The notes below the pieces were generated by a model. The model was given only the letters and a program-made list of their open reading frames with translations, searched no databases and was not told where the DNA came from. A DNA stretch of 64,000 bases, taken from Affinibrenneria salicis. GTDB taxonomy: Bacteria > Pseudomonadota > Gammaproteobacteria > Enterobacterales > Enterobacteriaceae. Of this stretch, positions 48,388 through 57,096 are shown in pieces; within the stretch, counting starts at the first letter, position 1; the number at the start of each line of letters is the position of its first letter. The stretch lies in assembly GCF_008710095.1 (NCBI RefSeq), contig NZ_VYKJ01000004.1:357785-421784 (forward strand), given 5' to 3'. A program made the position numbers and the translations under genes.

Positions 48388-48400
48388 GAAACATTGTTTC
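48388..48400. promoter_or_regulatory. Candidate YiaJ operator in the divergent promoter region
   Basis: GAAACATTGTTTC (5-bp arms around a 3-base centre) lies 56 bases upstream of the ABC ATPase gene and within the 219-bp region shared with yiaJ. A similar palindrome precedes yiaK at 43631. Site assignment is inference. Confidence 0.45.
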
Positions 48401-48551
48401 AAATATATCCGTAGGTTTTTGATAAAGCAATCTGTCACATGATTTAAAAAATATTAACAAATCAAGTTGTTATAAATTTTCTATCGAGATCGTGAACTGA
48501 AACACACTTTGCGCTACCATCAGAGCGCGACGAAAAAGGGGAACGGAAGCG

Positions 48552-49370
48552 ATGGTCACAAAAGAGTGCAAAATAGCGCAAGATAAAGAGAGGCCAGCCG
48601 GAAGTCAGAGCCTGTTCCGCGGTTTGATGCTGATTGAGATCCTCAGCAATTACCCGAACGGCTGCCCGCTGGCGCACCTGTCGGAACTTGCGGGGCTGAA
48701 TAAAAGCACCGTCCATCGGCTGCTGCAGGGGCTACAATCTTGCGGATACGTGACGCCAGCATCGGCGGCCGGGAGCTATCGTCTGACGACAAAGTTTATT
48801 GCCGTCGGCCAAAAGGCTCTGTCATCGCTGAATATTATTCATGTTGCGGCACCGCACCTTGAGGCGCTCAATCTGGCAACCGGTGAGACGGTGAACTTTT
48901 CCAGCCGTGAAGATGACCACGCCATCCTGATTTACAAGCTGGAACCGACCACCGGCATGCTGCGCACGCGCGCCTATATTGGCCAGCATATGCCGCTGTA
49001 CTGCTCGGCAATGGGTAAAATTTACATGGCGTTTGGCCATCCTGATTATGTTGAGAGCTACTGGAATACCCACCAGGATATTATTCAGCCGTTGACCCGC
49101 AATACCATTACTGGCCTGCCTGCGATGCATGATGAACTGGCGCAAATCCGCGAACGGAATATGGCGAGGGACAGGGAAGAGAACGAGTTAGGCGTTTCCT
49201 GTCTGGCTGTGCCCGTTTTCGATATTCATCGACGGGTTTCTTACGCTATCTCTATCTCCTTATCGACATCGCGCCTTAAGCAGGTGGGTGAAAAGAATTT
49301 ACTCAAGCCGCTGCGCGATACGGCAGAGGCGATTTCTCGCGAGCTGGGCTTTTCTGTGCATGAAAACTAA
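48552..49370 (+). CDS. yiaJ: YiaJ, IclR-family repressor of the diketogulonate locus
   Basis: 272 residues. N-terminal winged helix (SLFRGLMLIEILSNYPNG, LSELAGLNKSTVHRLLQGLQ) and C-terminal IclR effector domain (VNFSSREDDHAILIYKLEP, MPLYCSAMGKIYMAFG, NELGVSCLAVPVFD). In E. coli YiaJ represses the divergent yiaK operon. Here it sits divergent from the added ABC transporter genes, 4.9 kb from yiaK, so it probably controls the extended cluster. Confidence 0.93.
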   Translation: MVTKECKIAQDKERPAGSQSLFRGLMLIEILSNYPNGCPLAHLSELAGLNKSTVHRLLQGLQSCGYVTPASAAGSYRLTTKFIAVGQKALSSLNIIHVAAPHLEALNLATGETVNFSSREDDHAILIYKLEPTTGMLRTRAYIGQHMPLYCSAMGKIYMAFGHPDYVESYWNTHQDIIQPLTRNTITGLPAMHDELAQIRERNMARDREENELGVSCLAVPVFDIHRRVSYAISISLSTSRLKQVGEKNLLKPLRDTAEAISRELGFSVHEN

Positions 49371-49477
49371 AGCAAATGGACGTTGGCGCGCGTGTCATTT
49401 TCTGAAGACAACTGCACGGAATGCCAGATCTGGTCGCGACTAATTAAGGCGCCACTGAACTCAGCGTTTCGCGCACT

Positions 49478-49518
49478 GAAATAATGCTATATAATTCTAA
49501 AATATATAGCATTATTTC
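49478..49518. promoter_or_regulatory. Perfect 16-bp inverted repeat at the LysR gene start
   Basis: GAAATAATGCTATATA (49478-49493) and TATATAGCATTATTTC (49503-49518) are exact reverse complements around a 9-base spacer. The repeat ends 2 bases before the first ATG (49521). It could be an autoregulatory operator or an mRNA hairpin hiding the start. No ribosome site precedes ATG 49521. Confidence 0.75.
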
Positions 49519-49520
49519 AT

Positions 49521-50435
49521 ATGACGAAAATGAAAAATAAATGGCCTCAGATCGAAGATTTCAACGTTTTTTTGACAGTGGTCAGGACCAGCAATTTTTC
49601 AGCTGCGGCTGTAGAGCTGGGTCTTTCTAATGCATATGTCACCAAACGAATCAGTATCCTGGAAAGTGTATTAGGTGTGAAATTATTTTACCGAAACACT
49701 CGCGAAATAAAACTGACAAGCGCAGGTGAAGTGGCTAAGCTTCATGCTGAGAAATTAATAAGCAGCACAATAAACTCCATTGAACAAATTCAGGATGTAC
49801 GAAATGACGTAATTGGCAGCCTTCATGTTTCAAGTTCATTTGGGTTTGGCAAAAATCATTTAGCTCAACCTTTTTCCTTTTTCTCAAAGATCAACCCACA
49901 TTTAAAAATAAAATTAACCCTTACCGATACAAAATTAGATCTGGTAAAGGAAGGCGTTGACTTGGGGATTATGGTTGGCGAAACGTTTAATGACAGATAT
50001 TATGCTAAAAAGATAGCCGACAATAAAAGGATTCTTTGCGCCTCACCATCGTATTTTATGGACAAAGAAATCCCAACTATTCCTGATGAGTTGTCTAATC
50101 ATAGTTGTTTATTTCTACAAGAGAAAGGTCAGACCTTTGGATTATGGCGTTTATATAATGGGAATATTTTGCAAACTGTACGAGTTAACGGTAATCTTTC
50201 ATCCAATAATGGCGAGATAATTATGCAGTGGGCTCTGGCAGGTCACGGAATAGCATACAGGAGTCAGTGGGATGCAAGAAAATACATTGAAAAGGGGCAA
50301 CTTATTCACATACTGCCTGATTACTATGAGGAAGCATCGGTCTGGGCAATTTACCCTACTAAATTAGATGACTCGTTAAAGACCAGGAAGTGTGTTGAGT
50401 TTCTTGAAGAATACTTCAGAGACATAAAACTATAA
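49521..50435 (+). CDS. LysR-family transcriptional regulator
   Basis: 304 residues. N-terminal winged HTH: FNVFLTVVRTSNFSAAAVEL followed by GLSNAYVTKRISILESVLGV and KLFYRNTREIKLT. The C-terminal effector domain is of the periplasmic-binding type. The start may be ATG 49521 or 49530. It is convergent with a damaged 2-hydroxycarboxylate transporter and the leuDC-like pair, whose promoter it may control. AT-rich. Confidence 0.85.
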   Translation: MTKMKNKWPQIEDFNVFLTVVRTSNFSAAAVELGLSNAYVTKRISILESVLGVKLFYRNTREIKLTSAGEVAKLHAEKLISSTINSIEQIQDVRNDVIGSLHVSSSFGFGKNHLAQPFSFFSKINPHLKIKLTLTDTKLDLVKEGVDLGIMVGETFNDRYYAKKIADNKRILCASPSYFMDKEIPTIPDELSNHSCLFLQEKGQTFGLWRLYNGNILQTVRVNGNLSSNNGEIIMQWALAGHGIAYRSQWDARKYIEKGQLIHILPDYYEEASVWAIYPTKLDDSLKTRKCVEFLEEYFRDIKL

Positions 50436-50457
50436 ACAGCCACCTTTGTGGCCGTTT
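50434..50457. terminator. Hairpin between convergent LysR gene and transporter pseudogene
   Basis: AAACAGCCAC and GTGGCCGTTT pair with one mismatch around CTTT, starting within the LysR stop codon. It could serve as a bidirectional terminator. The T-run is short. Confidence 0.55.
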
Positions 50458-50470
50458 AGTGATGAAATGA

Positions 50471-50975
50471 TCAGGGAAACGCTGCTAAAAACATCGTTGC
50501 CAGAATGACAGTGGAAGCTCCGCCGATACGCGTAGAAATCTGAGCGAATGGCATCAGTCCCATACGGTTCGACGCTGACAGAATGGCTACGTCACCTGTT
50601 CCCGCCAAACCGCTATGGCAGGTTGCTATAATCGCGGCTTCAACCGGGTACATATTGAGATATTTCGCCATAAAGAAGCCCACAACAGCCATTGAGAGAA
50701 CAGCTGAACACATACAGTAAAATAGCCTGCTGAGAATACCGCAACAACGTTTTCCAGCGGCGCGTAGAGTATTCCAGGACCGATCATCGTTGGCCAGATG
50801 AGTGAAGTTGAAATGAGCCTGTAGCAGGATTTAGCGACATCAATCATACGATGAGGAATGATATCGATGTACTTGCACATAACTGCAAGGACAATCATTA
50901 GCACCGGTCCATCCCCGAGCCTTTCACAATGCCAAACTTATGTTTGCCGTTTAATTTAAAATTCGCAATTTGCAT
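50471..50975 (-). pseudogene. 2-hydroxycarboxylate (citrate/malate) transporter, internally deleted and frameshifted
   Basis: The N-terminal MQIANFKLNGKHKFGIVKGS starts at 50975 and soon meets a stop. A second frame resumes with LMIVLAVMCKYIDIIPHRMI and SLIWPTMIGPGILYAPLENV. The C-terminus (YPVEAAIIATCHSGLAGTGD, AILSASNRMGLMPFAQISTR) is in a third frame. These are consecutive parts of the CitS/CimH family, but about two thirds of a 430-440-residue protein is missing between the first two. It precedes no intact copy. The transporter is lost while leuD/leuC beside it remain open. Confidence 0.88.
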
Positions 50976-50993
50976 AATTTACTCTCAAGCTTT

Positions 50994-51608
50994 TCAGCTT
51001 ACTTTGTGCCATGGATTTTCTGAATAATATTCATTTTCAAACCGGATAATTTCATCCTTAAAGGACAACGTTAAGCCGATTGCATCCAGACCTTGTACCA
51101 GCATCTCCTTTTTCAGCTCATCTACATTAAATGTAAAGTCTTCTTGTGTGGTGCTGATGACCTGGTTTTCAAGGTCAATCGAAATTGCATTTGTTCCGGG
51201 GCGTGAAATCAAACTTGCCAATCTATTCATTTGCTCTTCAGCAAGCGTGATCGTTAGAACCCCGTTACGAAGGCAGTTATCATTGAAAATTCCCGCAAAA
51301 GATGTACCAATCAGGGCACGAATTCCCAGTTGTTTCATCCCCCATACAGCATGCTCACGGCTGGAGCCGCATCCGAAATTGGGGCCAGTAACAAGGAATT
51401 TTGAACCCTTCCACCCTGGTGTATTAAGAATGAAATCGGGATTTTCAGTACCATCAGCATTAAATCTCAGGTCGAAAAACAGCCCCTGATCAAGTCCCTG
51501 ACGATCAATACCTTTCAAAAATTGTTTAGGCATGATGACGTCAGTATCGATATTGGCGGCCAGTATTGGGGCCGCCAATCCTGAAATTTTCTTAAAAGCG
51601 TCCATCAT
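50994..51608 (-). CDS. LeuD-like 3-isopropylmalate dehydratase small subunit (paralogue)
   Basis: 204 residues. LeuD signature region NFGCGSSREHAVWGMKQLGI (substrate-loop) and AGIFNDNCLRNGVLTITL are present. It pairs with LeuC-like 51608-53026, overlapping its stop by one base (TAATG). No leuA or leuB nearby. Context with a 2-hydroxycarboxylate transporter suggests a hydro-lyase for citramalate/malate-type acids in place of leucine synthesis. Salmonella-type LeuD2 would be the comparison. Confidence 0.85.
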   Translation of the reverse strand: MMDAFKKISGLAAPILAANIDTDVIMPKQFLKGIDRQGLDQGLFFDLRFNADGTENPDFILNTPGWKGSKFLVTGPNFGCGSSREHAVWGMKQLGIRALIGTSFAGIFNDNCLRNGVLTITLAEEQMNRLASLISRPGTNAISIDLENQVISTTQEDFTFNVDELKKEMLVQGLDAIGLTLSFKDEIIRFENEYYSENPWHKVS

Positions 51609-53026
51609 TAAACCTCGGTAAAATATCGAACATCTGTTAAATGACCTGCGATTGCAGAGGCTGCAACCATTGCCGGACTCATAAGGTGTGTACGAGAGCC
51701 CGCCCCCTGTCTTCCGGCAAAATTACGGTTGGTGCTTGAAGCACAACGATCGCCTGGAGACAGAACATCTTCATTCATGGCCAGACACATAGAACAACCG
51801 GATTGACGCCATTCAAAACCAGCATCAATAAAGATTTGGGCCAGACCTTCCTGTTCTGCCCGTTCGCGAACAAGGGAGGAGCCAGGGACAATCATGCCAC
51901 GTACATGTGAAGCCAACTTTTTGCCCTGAACAACTTTTGCAACTTCACGTAAATCTTCAATGCGGCTATTGGTGCATGAACCAATGAAAGCGTGGGAAAT
52001 TTTGATTTCAGTGAAAAGAGTTCCAGGTTTGAGATCCATGTATTTCAGAGCTGTGGAATAATCTTTTCGCTTTTGTTCGTCCGAAATGATCTCTGGATCC
52101 GGCACGAAACCGTTTATTGCTCCTGCCTGATCGGGACTAATTCCCCAGGTAACAAAAGGTTCTACAGTAGAGCAGTCAATACAAATTTCTTTATCAAATT
52201 TAGCGTCAGGATCGCTACGCAACCGGCGCCAACTGGCTACTGCCTTAGCCCACATCTCGCCCTTCGGTGCTCGAGGGGTATCTTTCAGATAGGCGAATAC
52301 CTTATCGTCCGGTGACATAAATGCACCTCGAGCTCCGGCTTCTACAGCCATATTGCAGATAGTCATGCGCGCTTCAACGCTCAGGTTGTCGATGACGCTT
52401 CCGCAGAATTCGATGGCATAACCGGTAGCGCCATCAGCGCCAATGCGAGCAATTAGCGCCATAATGACATCTTTTGAAGTCACACCCAAACCGAGAGTGC
52501 CTTCCAGAGTGACACGCATATTCTTGAGTTTTTTGTAAACAAGCGTCTGCGTTGCAAGGAGGTGTTCGATTTCGGAAGTTCCAATTCCGAAGCCAAACGC
52601 CCCTAGAGCACCATAGGTAGTGGTATGACTATCACCAGCGGCAATAACCATCCCCGGCATAGCAAGCCCCTGTTCGTGGGCCACCACATGCTCAATACCC
52701 TGTCGTTTATCCATGGCATCGAACAATTCGATATTAAAATGCTGGCTGTTCTCTCTGAAGTAATTAACCTGCAATGTACCGCCTGGATCAGTCATAAGCA
52801 GATCGCGGGAGGGGCGAGTCGGATTTACATGGTCTACGTTGAGAAGAATGGATTTTGGATTCCATACCATACGGTCATTTTCACGTAATCCACTAAATGC
52901 CTGCGGACTTGTATATTCATTCAAAATTGAACGATCAATATATAAAAGGACATTGCCTTCATTATCGAATTTTTTAATTGTATGTGAATCAATATGTTTA
53001 TCGTATAACGTTTTACCTGGATTCAT
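51608..53026 (-). CDS. LeuC-like 3-isopropylmalate dehydratase large subunit (paralogue)
   Basis: 472 residues. Aconitase-superfamily large subunit with GDSHTTTYGALGAFGFGIGT, the 4Fe-4S ligands in FIGSCTNSRIEDLR and GCSMCLAMNEDVLS, and ASSTNRNFAGRQGAGSRTHL. All three cluster Cys are present, so activity is plausible. The N-terminal third differs from biosynthetic LeuC (VNPTRPSRDLLMTDP, in a region where biosynthetic LeuC differs), in keeping with another substrate. Transcribed with leuD, divergent from the TauE gene. Confidence 0.87.
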   Translation of the reverse strand: MNPGKTLYDKHIDSHTIKKFDNEGNVLLYIDRSILNEYTSPQAFSGLRENDRMVWNPKSILLNVDHVNPTRPSRDLLMTDPGGTLQVNYFRENSQHFNIELFDAMDKRQGIEHVVAHEQGLAMPGMVIAAGDSHTTTYGALGAFGFGIGTSEIEHLLATQTLVYKKLKNMRVTLEGTLGLGVTSKDVIMALIARIGADGATGYAIEFCGSVIDNLSVEARMTICNMAVEAGARGAFMSPDDKVFAYLKDTPRAPKGEMWAKAVASWRRLRSDPDAKFDKEICIDCSTVEPFVTWGISPDQAGAINGFVPDPEIISDEQKRKDYSTALKYMDLKPGTLFTEIKISHAFIGSCTNSRIEDLREVAKVVQGKKLASHVRGMIVPGSSLVRERAEQEGLAQIFIDAGFEWRQSGCSMCLAMNEDVLSPGDRCASSTNRNFAGRQGAGSRTHLMSPAMVAASAIAGHLTDVRYFTEV

Positions 53027-53266
53027 GCTCTTACCTGCATTGCTCTCTGGTTAAGTTAACACCAGTATAAGCATCGGATTAATCGTGTATATCTATTAGC
53101 GATTGCATACTATGAAAAACACTTTTCACAAAGTGTGAAAAGTAAATTAATCATTATTTTTCATGGTGTTATTGGTAATTGATTGATTTTATGTAAATTA
53201 GATCTTTGATAAGTCCGGTGCTATGGTAGATTCATTTTTCGTCTGACGATAAGAACCGTAAATATT

Positions 53267-54028
53267 GTGTCTATGATCACGTTTTCAACCATGCAGATTT
53301 TAATCTGCCTTGGATTAGGTATGGGGCTTGGGATATGTGGCGGCCTTCTGGGGATTGGTGGCGGATTAATAGCAATCCCGGTTATTACGTATCTGTTTCA
53401 TATGCCACAATCGTTAGCACAGGGTACAGTGCTGATAATGATTATTCCAAATGTATTGTTGAGCTTTATACAATATAAAAAAAGAAATAACATACAATTA
53501 CGTAACATAATCGTCTTATGCGCCATTTCAAGCATTGTATCTTTTTTTGCAGCGAGATATGCCTCGCACATGAATTCAGATAATCTAACCTCTTTGTTTT
53601 CTGGTTTTCTACTAATAATTGGGGGGTATTATTTCACTCAAGTCAGCTTCAAGGCAAAGCTACCGAAATTCAATCTCTCCCCTGCATTTCTGCCGTTACT
53701 CGGAGTAGTGAGTGGAATTGCATCAGGATTATTTACAGTCGGAGGGGGCCTTGTAGTTGTACCTTTATTGGTCGCATTGTTTTCTTACTCTCAAACCAAA
53801 GCTCAGGGGACTGCGTTAGCCCTGGTCGTTCCAGGAGCCGTTTCTGCGCTGGTTTCTTATTCATTGTCAGGGGATGTATCCTGGCACATTGGTATCCCAC
53901 TTGCCCTGGGGGGAGTTTTCAGCGTGTCATGGGGCGTATACCTTGCGCATAAAATACCTTCTAACATATTAAAGATATGTTTTTGCTCGGTTATTTTTTT
54001 TGTGGCAATTTTCACATGGTTAATCTGA
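53267..54028 (+). CDS. TauE/SafE-family permease
   Basis: 253 residues with eight hydrophobic helices in two repeats. The family glycine motif occurs twice: GICGGLLGIGGGLIAIPVIT and GIASGLFTVGGGLVVVPLLV. Members move sulfite, sulfonates or organic acids. GTG 53267 or ATG 53273 may be the start; the ribosome site is weak. Divergent from leuC; it may transport the substrate or product of the leuCD-like enzyme, but this is inference. Confidence 0.82.
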   Translation: MSMITFSTMQILICLGLGMGLGICGGLLGIGGGLIAIPVITYLFHMPQSLAQGTVLIMIIPNVLLSFIQYKKRNNIQLRNIIVLCAISSIVSFFAARYASHMNSDNLTSLFSGFLLIIGGYYFTQVSFKAKLPKFNLSPAFLPLLGVVSGIASGLFTVGGGLVVVPLLVALFSYSQTKAQGTALALVVPGAVSALVSYSLSGDVSWHIGIPLALGGVFSVSWGVYLAHKIPSNILKICFCSVIFFVAIFTWLI

Positions 54029-54793
54029 TGTGTTTAGAATAAATGCTAATAAGATTTGACCAAATATAATCATCTAATAGTTCACAATTCGAAGTATTAT
54101 CATTGAAGATGTCACGATATGTAAGTTATGTATTTACATATCGTAAGAATAAAGACGGTAATCCAGTAGTGATTACAGAGCAAGATTTAGAACAGTTGCT
54201 GGATCATGCAATATCACCTGGGCGTTGTTGAATAAATTATTTTGAAAGGAATTTCTTTATTTTATCCAGTTAAACCGCTATCGTGGGCGATAGCTTTTCG
54301 CTCGCTGGGGCGGCGAAATTTATTTGGCTCCCCCCGGCCAGTTCGGTTCACCTGGGGATGAACCGAACTGGTGGGTTCGGCGACGCAAATTAGCAATTTC
54401 TATGAAATTGAATTTACTCGCCTCACGCCACTTTTAAATCCATGTCTGCATGAATTTAAAAGCCTAAAATCTGCTGTTGTCCTGTATTGAATTTTCTTCG
54501 GTTAAATAATTAATTTCACCTTGCTCGCCCAGGGTAAGATTACCATCCCTATGCAAGGACATGTTTATTCATCAAATGTCAATGAGCTTCACCATTAATT
54601 AAAATAATCAATCACCCCATGTCTTACAGTGGCAATTAATTATCTAATTGCTATCAATGATGAGAGTGATAGACTAAAGTGTGCCTATGATCTTAAACAG
54701 CGCATTTATCCCCTCTGTTTCAATAGTACTGATTAGCTAAGAGTAATATTTGTTATTTATATGTTTCCTTCTGAATTAATAATTATCGATTTT
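54029..54793. other. Gene-free interval with IS-end-like sequence
   Basis: 765 bp. A short frame around 54107-54230 (GNPVVITEQDLEQLLDHAI) has no recognisable domain. CGTTGTTGAATAAATTATTT at 54223-54242 resembles the terminal repeat of IS903-like IS5-family elements, suggesting a removed or decayed insertion. The hairpin at 54338 is listed separately. The right end carries the terminator region of the quinone reductase gene. Confidence 0.45.
54338..54371. repeat. Perfect 13-bp inverted repeat (hairpin)
   Basis: CCAGTTCGGTTCA (54338-54350) and TGAACCGAACTGG (54359-54371) around CCTGGGGA. It lacks a following T-run, so it is not a classic terminator. It could be part of a lost mobile element. 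Confidence 0.7.
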
Positions 54794-55576
54794 TCAGCGA
54801 TTGGCTCGCCAGGTGTCAGGGCAGTGACAAACAAAAGGACTATATTCTGGGGCGGTTGGTTTCAGGGTCATGTCCTCTTTGAAATCATCATTTTTATTAA
54901 ATATAACCTCGGGCCATGCTTGAAGGTTGATGAGTCGGTTTTCAAAATTCAGGACTTCCTTCTTAAGGCGTAAATCCTGCTCCATCTGGTCGTGATCTTC
55001 TAATCCGCCACGAACACCATAAATCAGATAAGGTTCCAGTATGGTAAACCCGATATACTGCAAGGCCTGCATTGGCGGCCACAACATTAATCGCATATTA
55101 CCATCACGTCCATTATGACCACATGCATTAGCTGAAGCGCCTGCTGTTACCGTCAGCAAAGCCCGCTTTCCCTTCATGACACCGTTTTCATGGCGATGAC
55201 TGCTATCGTAAAGCCCCCCGTATACGAATACTCTGTCCATCCACCCTTTTAATATGGCTGGCATTCCAAACCACCAGAAGGGAAAGTGGAGTATGAGTAC
55301 ATCAGTATTTTTCAGTAACTCTACATGCCTTTTAATTTCTGATGGCAGTTTTGCTGCCTTCCAGTGGTGCCGTTGCTCTTGCATTGGATCAAACTTTTTT
55401 ACGTTTTTCCTGTCTTGATAGTGTATTTTTCTCTCGCAGGGATCGAAGTTTTCTTCATATAAATTAATCAGTTCAACATTACATCCTTCTTTACAGAAAA
55501 CTTCAGAGGCTTTAGCGGCAAGATGGGCGTTGAATGAGTTCGGCTCAGGGTGCGCTGTTACAATCAGTACATTCAT
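54794..55576 (-). CDS. NAD(P)H:quinone oxidoreductase, flavodoxin-like (MdaB/KefF group)
   Basis: 260 residues. FMN/FAD-binding flavodoxin-like fold: VLIVTAHPEPNSFNAHLA, LILHFPFWWFGMPAILKGWM (the FPxWWxxxPAxxKGW signature) and LTVTAGASANACGHNG. The enzyme reduces quinones by two electrons and protects against electrophiles. Divergent from an HxlR regulator 84 bases away, the usual arrangement for quinone-responsive control. Confidence 0.88.
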   Translation of the reverse strand: MNVLIVTAHPEPNSFNAHLAAKASEVFCKEGCNVELINLYEENFDPCERKIHYQDRKNVKKFDPMQEQRHHWKAAKLPSEIKRHVELLKNTDVLILHFPFWWFGMPAILKGWMDRVFVYGGLYDSSHRHENGVMKGKRALLTVTAGASANACGHNGRDGNMRLMLWPPMQALQYIGFTILEPYLIYGVRGGLEDHDQMEQDLRLKKEVLNFENRLINLQAWPEVIFNKNDDFKEDMTLKPTAPEYSPFVCHCPDTWRANR

Positions 55577-55660
55577 AATAAATCTCCATAACGATATGTA
55601 CTGGTATGTTGTTATGTTTAGATTTCATTTGCAATTACGTACCTGGAGGTAACCACTACA

Positions 55661-56029
55661 ATGGCTTTTCCTGGCGATGTTTATTCAGAGAAGTGTTCGG
55701 CGCGTGATGCACTGGCATTGATATCGGGTAAGTGGGTGATGCTCATATTGCCGCTTTTAGCTATAAAGCCGATGAGAAATGGGGAGTTATTACGCAAAAT
55801 AGAAGGCATCTCCCAGAAAATGCTTACTCAGACCTTGCGGCAACTGGAACGGCACGGTTTGGTTGAGCGGTATGACTATTTCGAAAAACCGGCCTGCGTA
55901 GAATATCGTCTCACTAACGTAGCGTATTCTCTTGTGGAGACGCTTGCCTCGCTCGACCGATGGGCGGAAAACAATTTTCCAGCGCTTGATGCTGCGCGCG
56001 AAGAGTATGACGCAAATAATGACCTTTAG
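55661..56029 (+). CDS. HxlR-family regulator, probable quinone/electrophile sensor
   Basis: 122 residues. Winged helix with ALALISGKWVMLILPLLAIK, EGISQKMLTQTLRQLERHGL and VERYDYFEKPACVEYRLTN. A Cys near the N-terminus (residue 12, SEKCSARDA) is at the place of the redox Cys of YodB/HypR-type sensors. RBS CTGGAGGT. Probably controls the divergent quinone reductase. Confidence 0.85.
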   Translation: MAFPGDVYSEKCSARDALALISGKWVMLILPLLAIKPMRNGELLRKIEGISQKMLTQTLRQLERHGLVERYDYFEKPACVEYRLTNVAYSLVETLASLDRWAENNFPALDAAREEYDANNDL

Positions 56030-56095
56030 TGGTTTTATCGTGCTTAATTCATGCTTCAACGTTAAGTATCAACGGTTGGGACGTTTCTTTAGCTA

Positions 56096-57096
56096 TCAGT
56101 TATCTTTCGTAATATCACAGAAGAGAATCGGCATGGTCAGCACGCTGGGCAGGGACGCCTGCTGCACGGAGGGAAAGCAGGCGAATGACGCTGAGTGTAA
56201 TGCCGGCAGTTGCACCAGCTCCGGCGTATTCGCGCTGAAGGCCGTAACATACGGGCTTAACAATCGCCTCAAAAATAACCGGATAGCACCCAATTTAAGC
56301 ATACTCAGGTAGTTCCTGGCCGTTTTTTCCGAGCGTGTGGCGATACGCCTGTTTTCTTTTAGTATCGCAAAACAACGCTCGACAACATTACGCTTTTTGT
56401 ACAATCGGACATTCAGTTTTCGACGCCCATCCCGGCTGGCTTTTTCATTCGATTTGAAAGGGCTCTCTGCCTTTATTCCTTTGATTTTAAGATGGTGACG
56501 CAAGGATTGACTCGAGTATTCCTTATCCGCCAGCACCGCTTTCGGGCGGCATTTCAGGTGGCCGTTTCTTCGTATAACCCCAACGCGATTAAGCAAGGTG
56601 TCTGCGTATCGACTCTCGTGGGATTGTCCGCCGCTCAGGCAGAGACTCAATGGTAACCCTGTGCTATCTGTCGTCAGGTGGACTTTGGTACCAAAGCCGC
56701 CTCGAGAGCGACCCAGCCCATGATCGTCGAGTTCATCGGGATGTTTTTTTTAGCGCCAGCGGCCGCTTTCAAGGCTCGTATGTTACTGCCATCAAGGGCT
56801 ATGGCATCCCATCCCACCAATCCGTTCTCATCTAAGATGAAAAGTAATTTATTGAAAATACTATTTATTATTGCCATTTTAGACCATCGGTTAAATCGGT
56901 TGTAAATAGTTTTCCAATGGCCATAGCGTTCGGGCAAATCCCGCCAGGGAGCCCCGCAGCACAGCACCCAAAATATACCATTCATCACTTGTCGGTGCTC
57001 AAGATAAGGGCGACCACCCTGGGGTGCTCCTCGTTCAGTCGGCAACATGGGGTAAATCAGTGCCCAGGCATCATCAGGGAAATCGTAACGGGCCAA
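56096..57096 (-). mobile_element. IS5-family insertion sequence, two-frame transposase
   Basis: OrfA (56674-57096, TTG start) begins LARYDFPDDAWALIYPMLPT after an AGGG site and carries the first catalytic Asp in WDAIALDGSNIR. OrfB (56096-56650) carries VLADKEYSS (second Asp) and KKRNVVERCFAILKENRRIA (Glu). A run of eight A residues on the coding strand (about 56744-56751) allows a -1 slip that joins the frames in the order expected for an IS427-group transposase (KKKHPDELDDHGLGRSRGGF). No stop interrupts the joined frame, so the element may still be active. Terminal repeats were not resolved. Confidence 0.85.
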
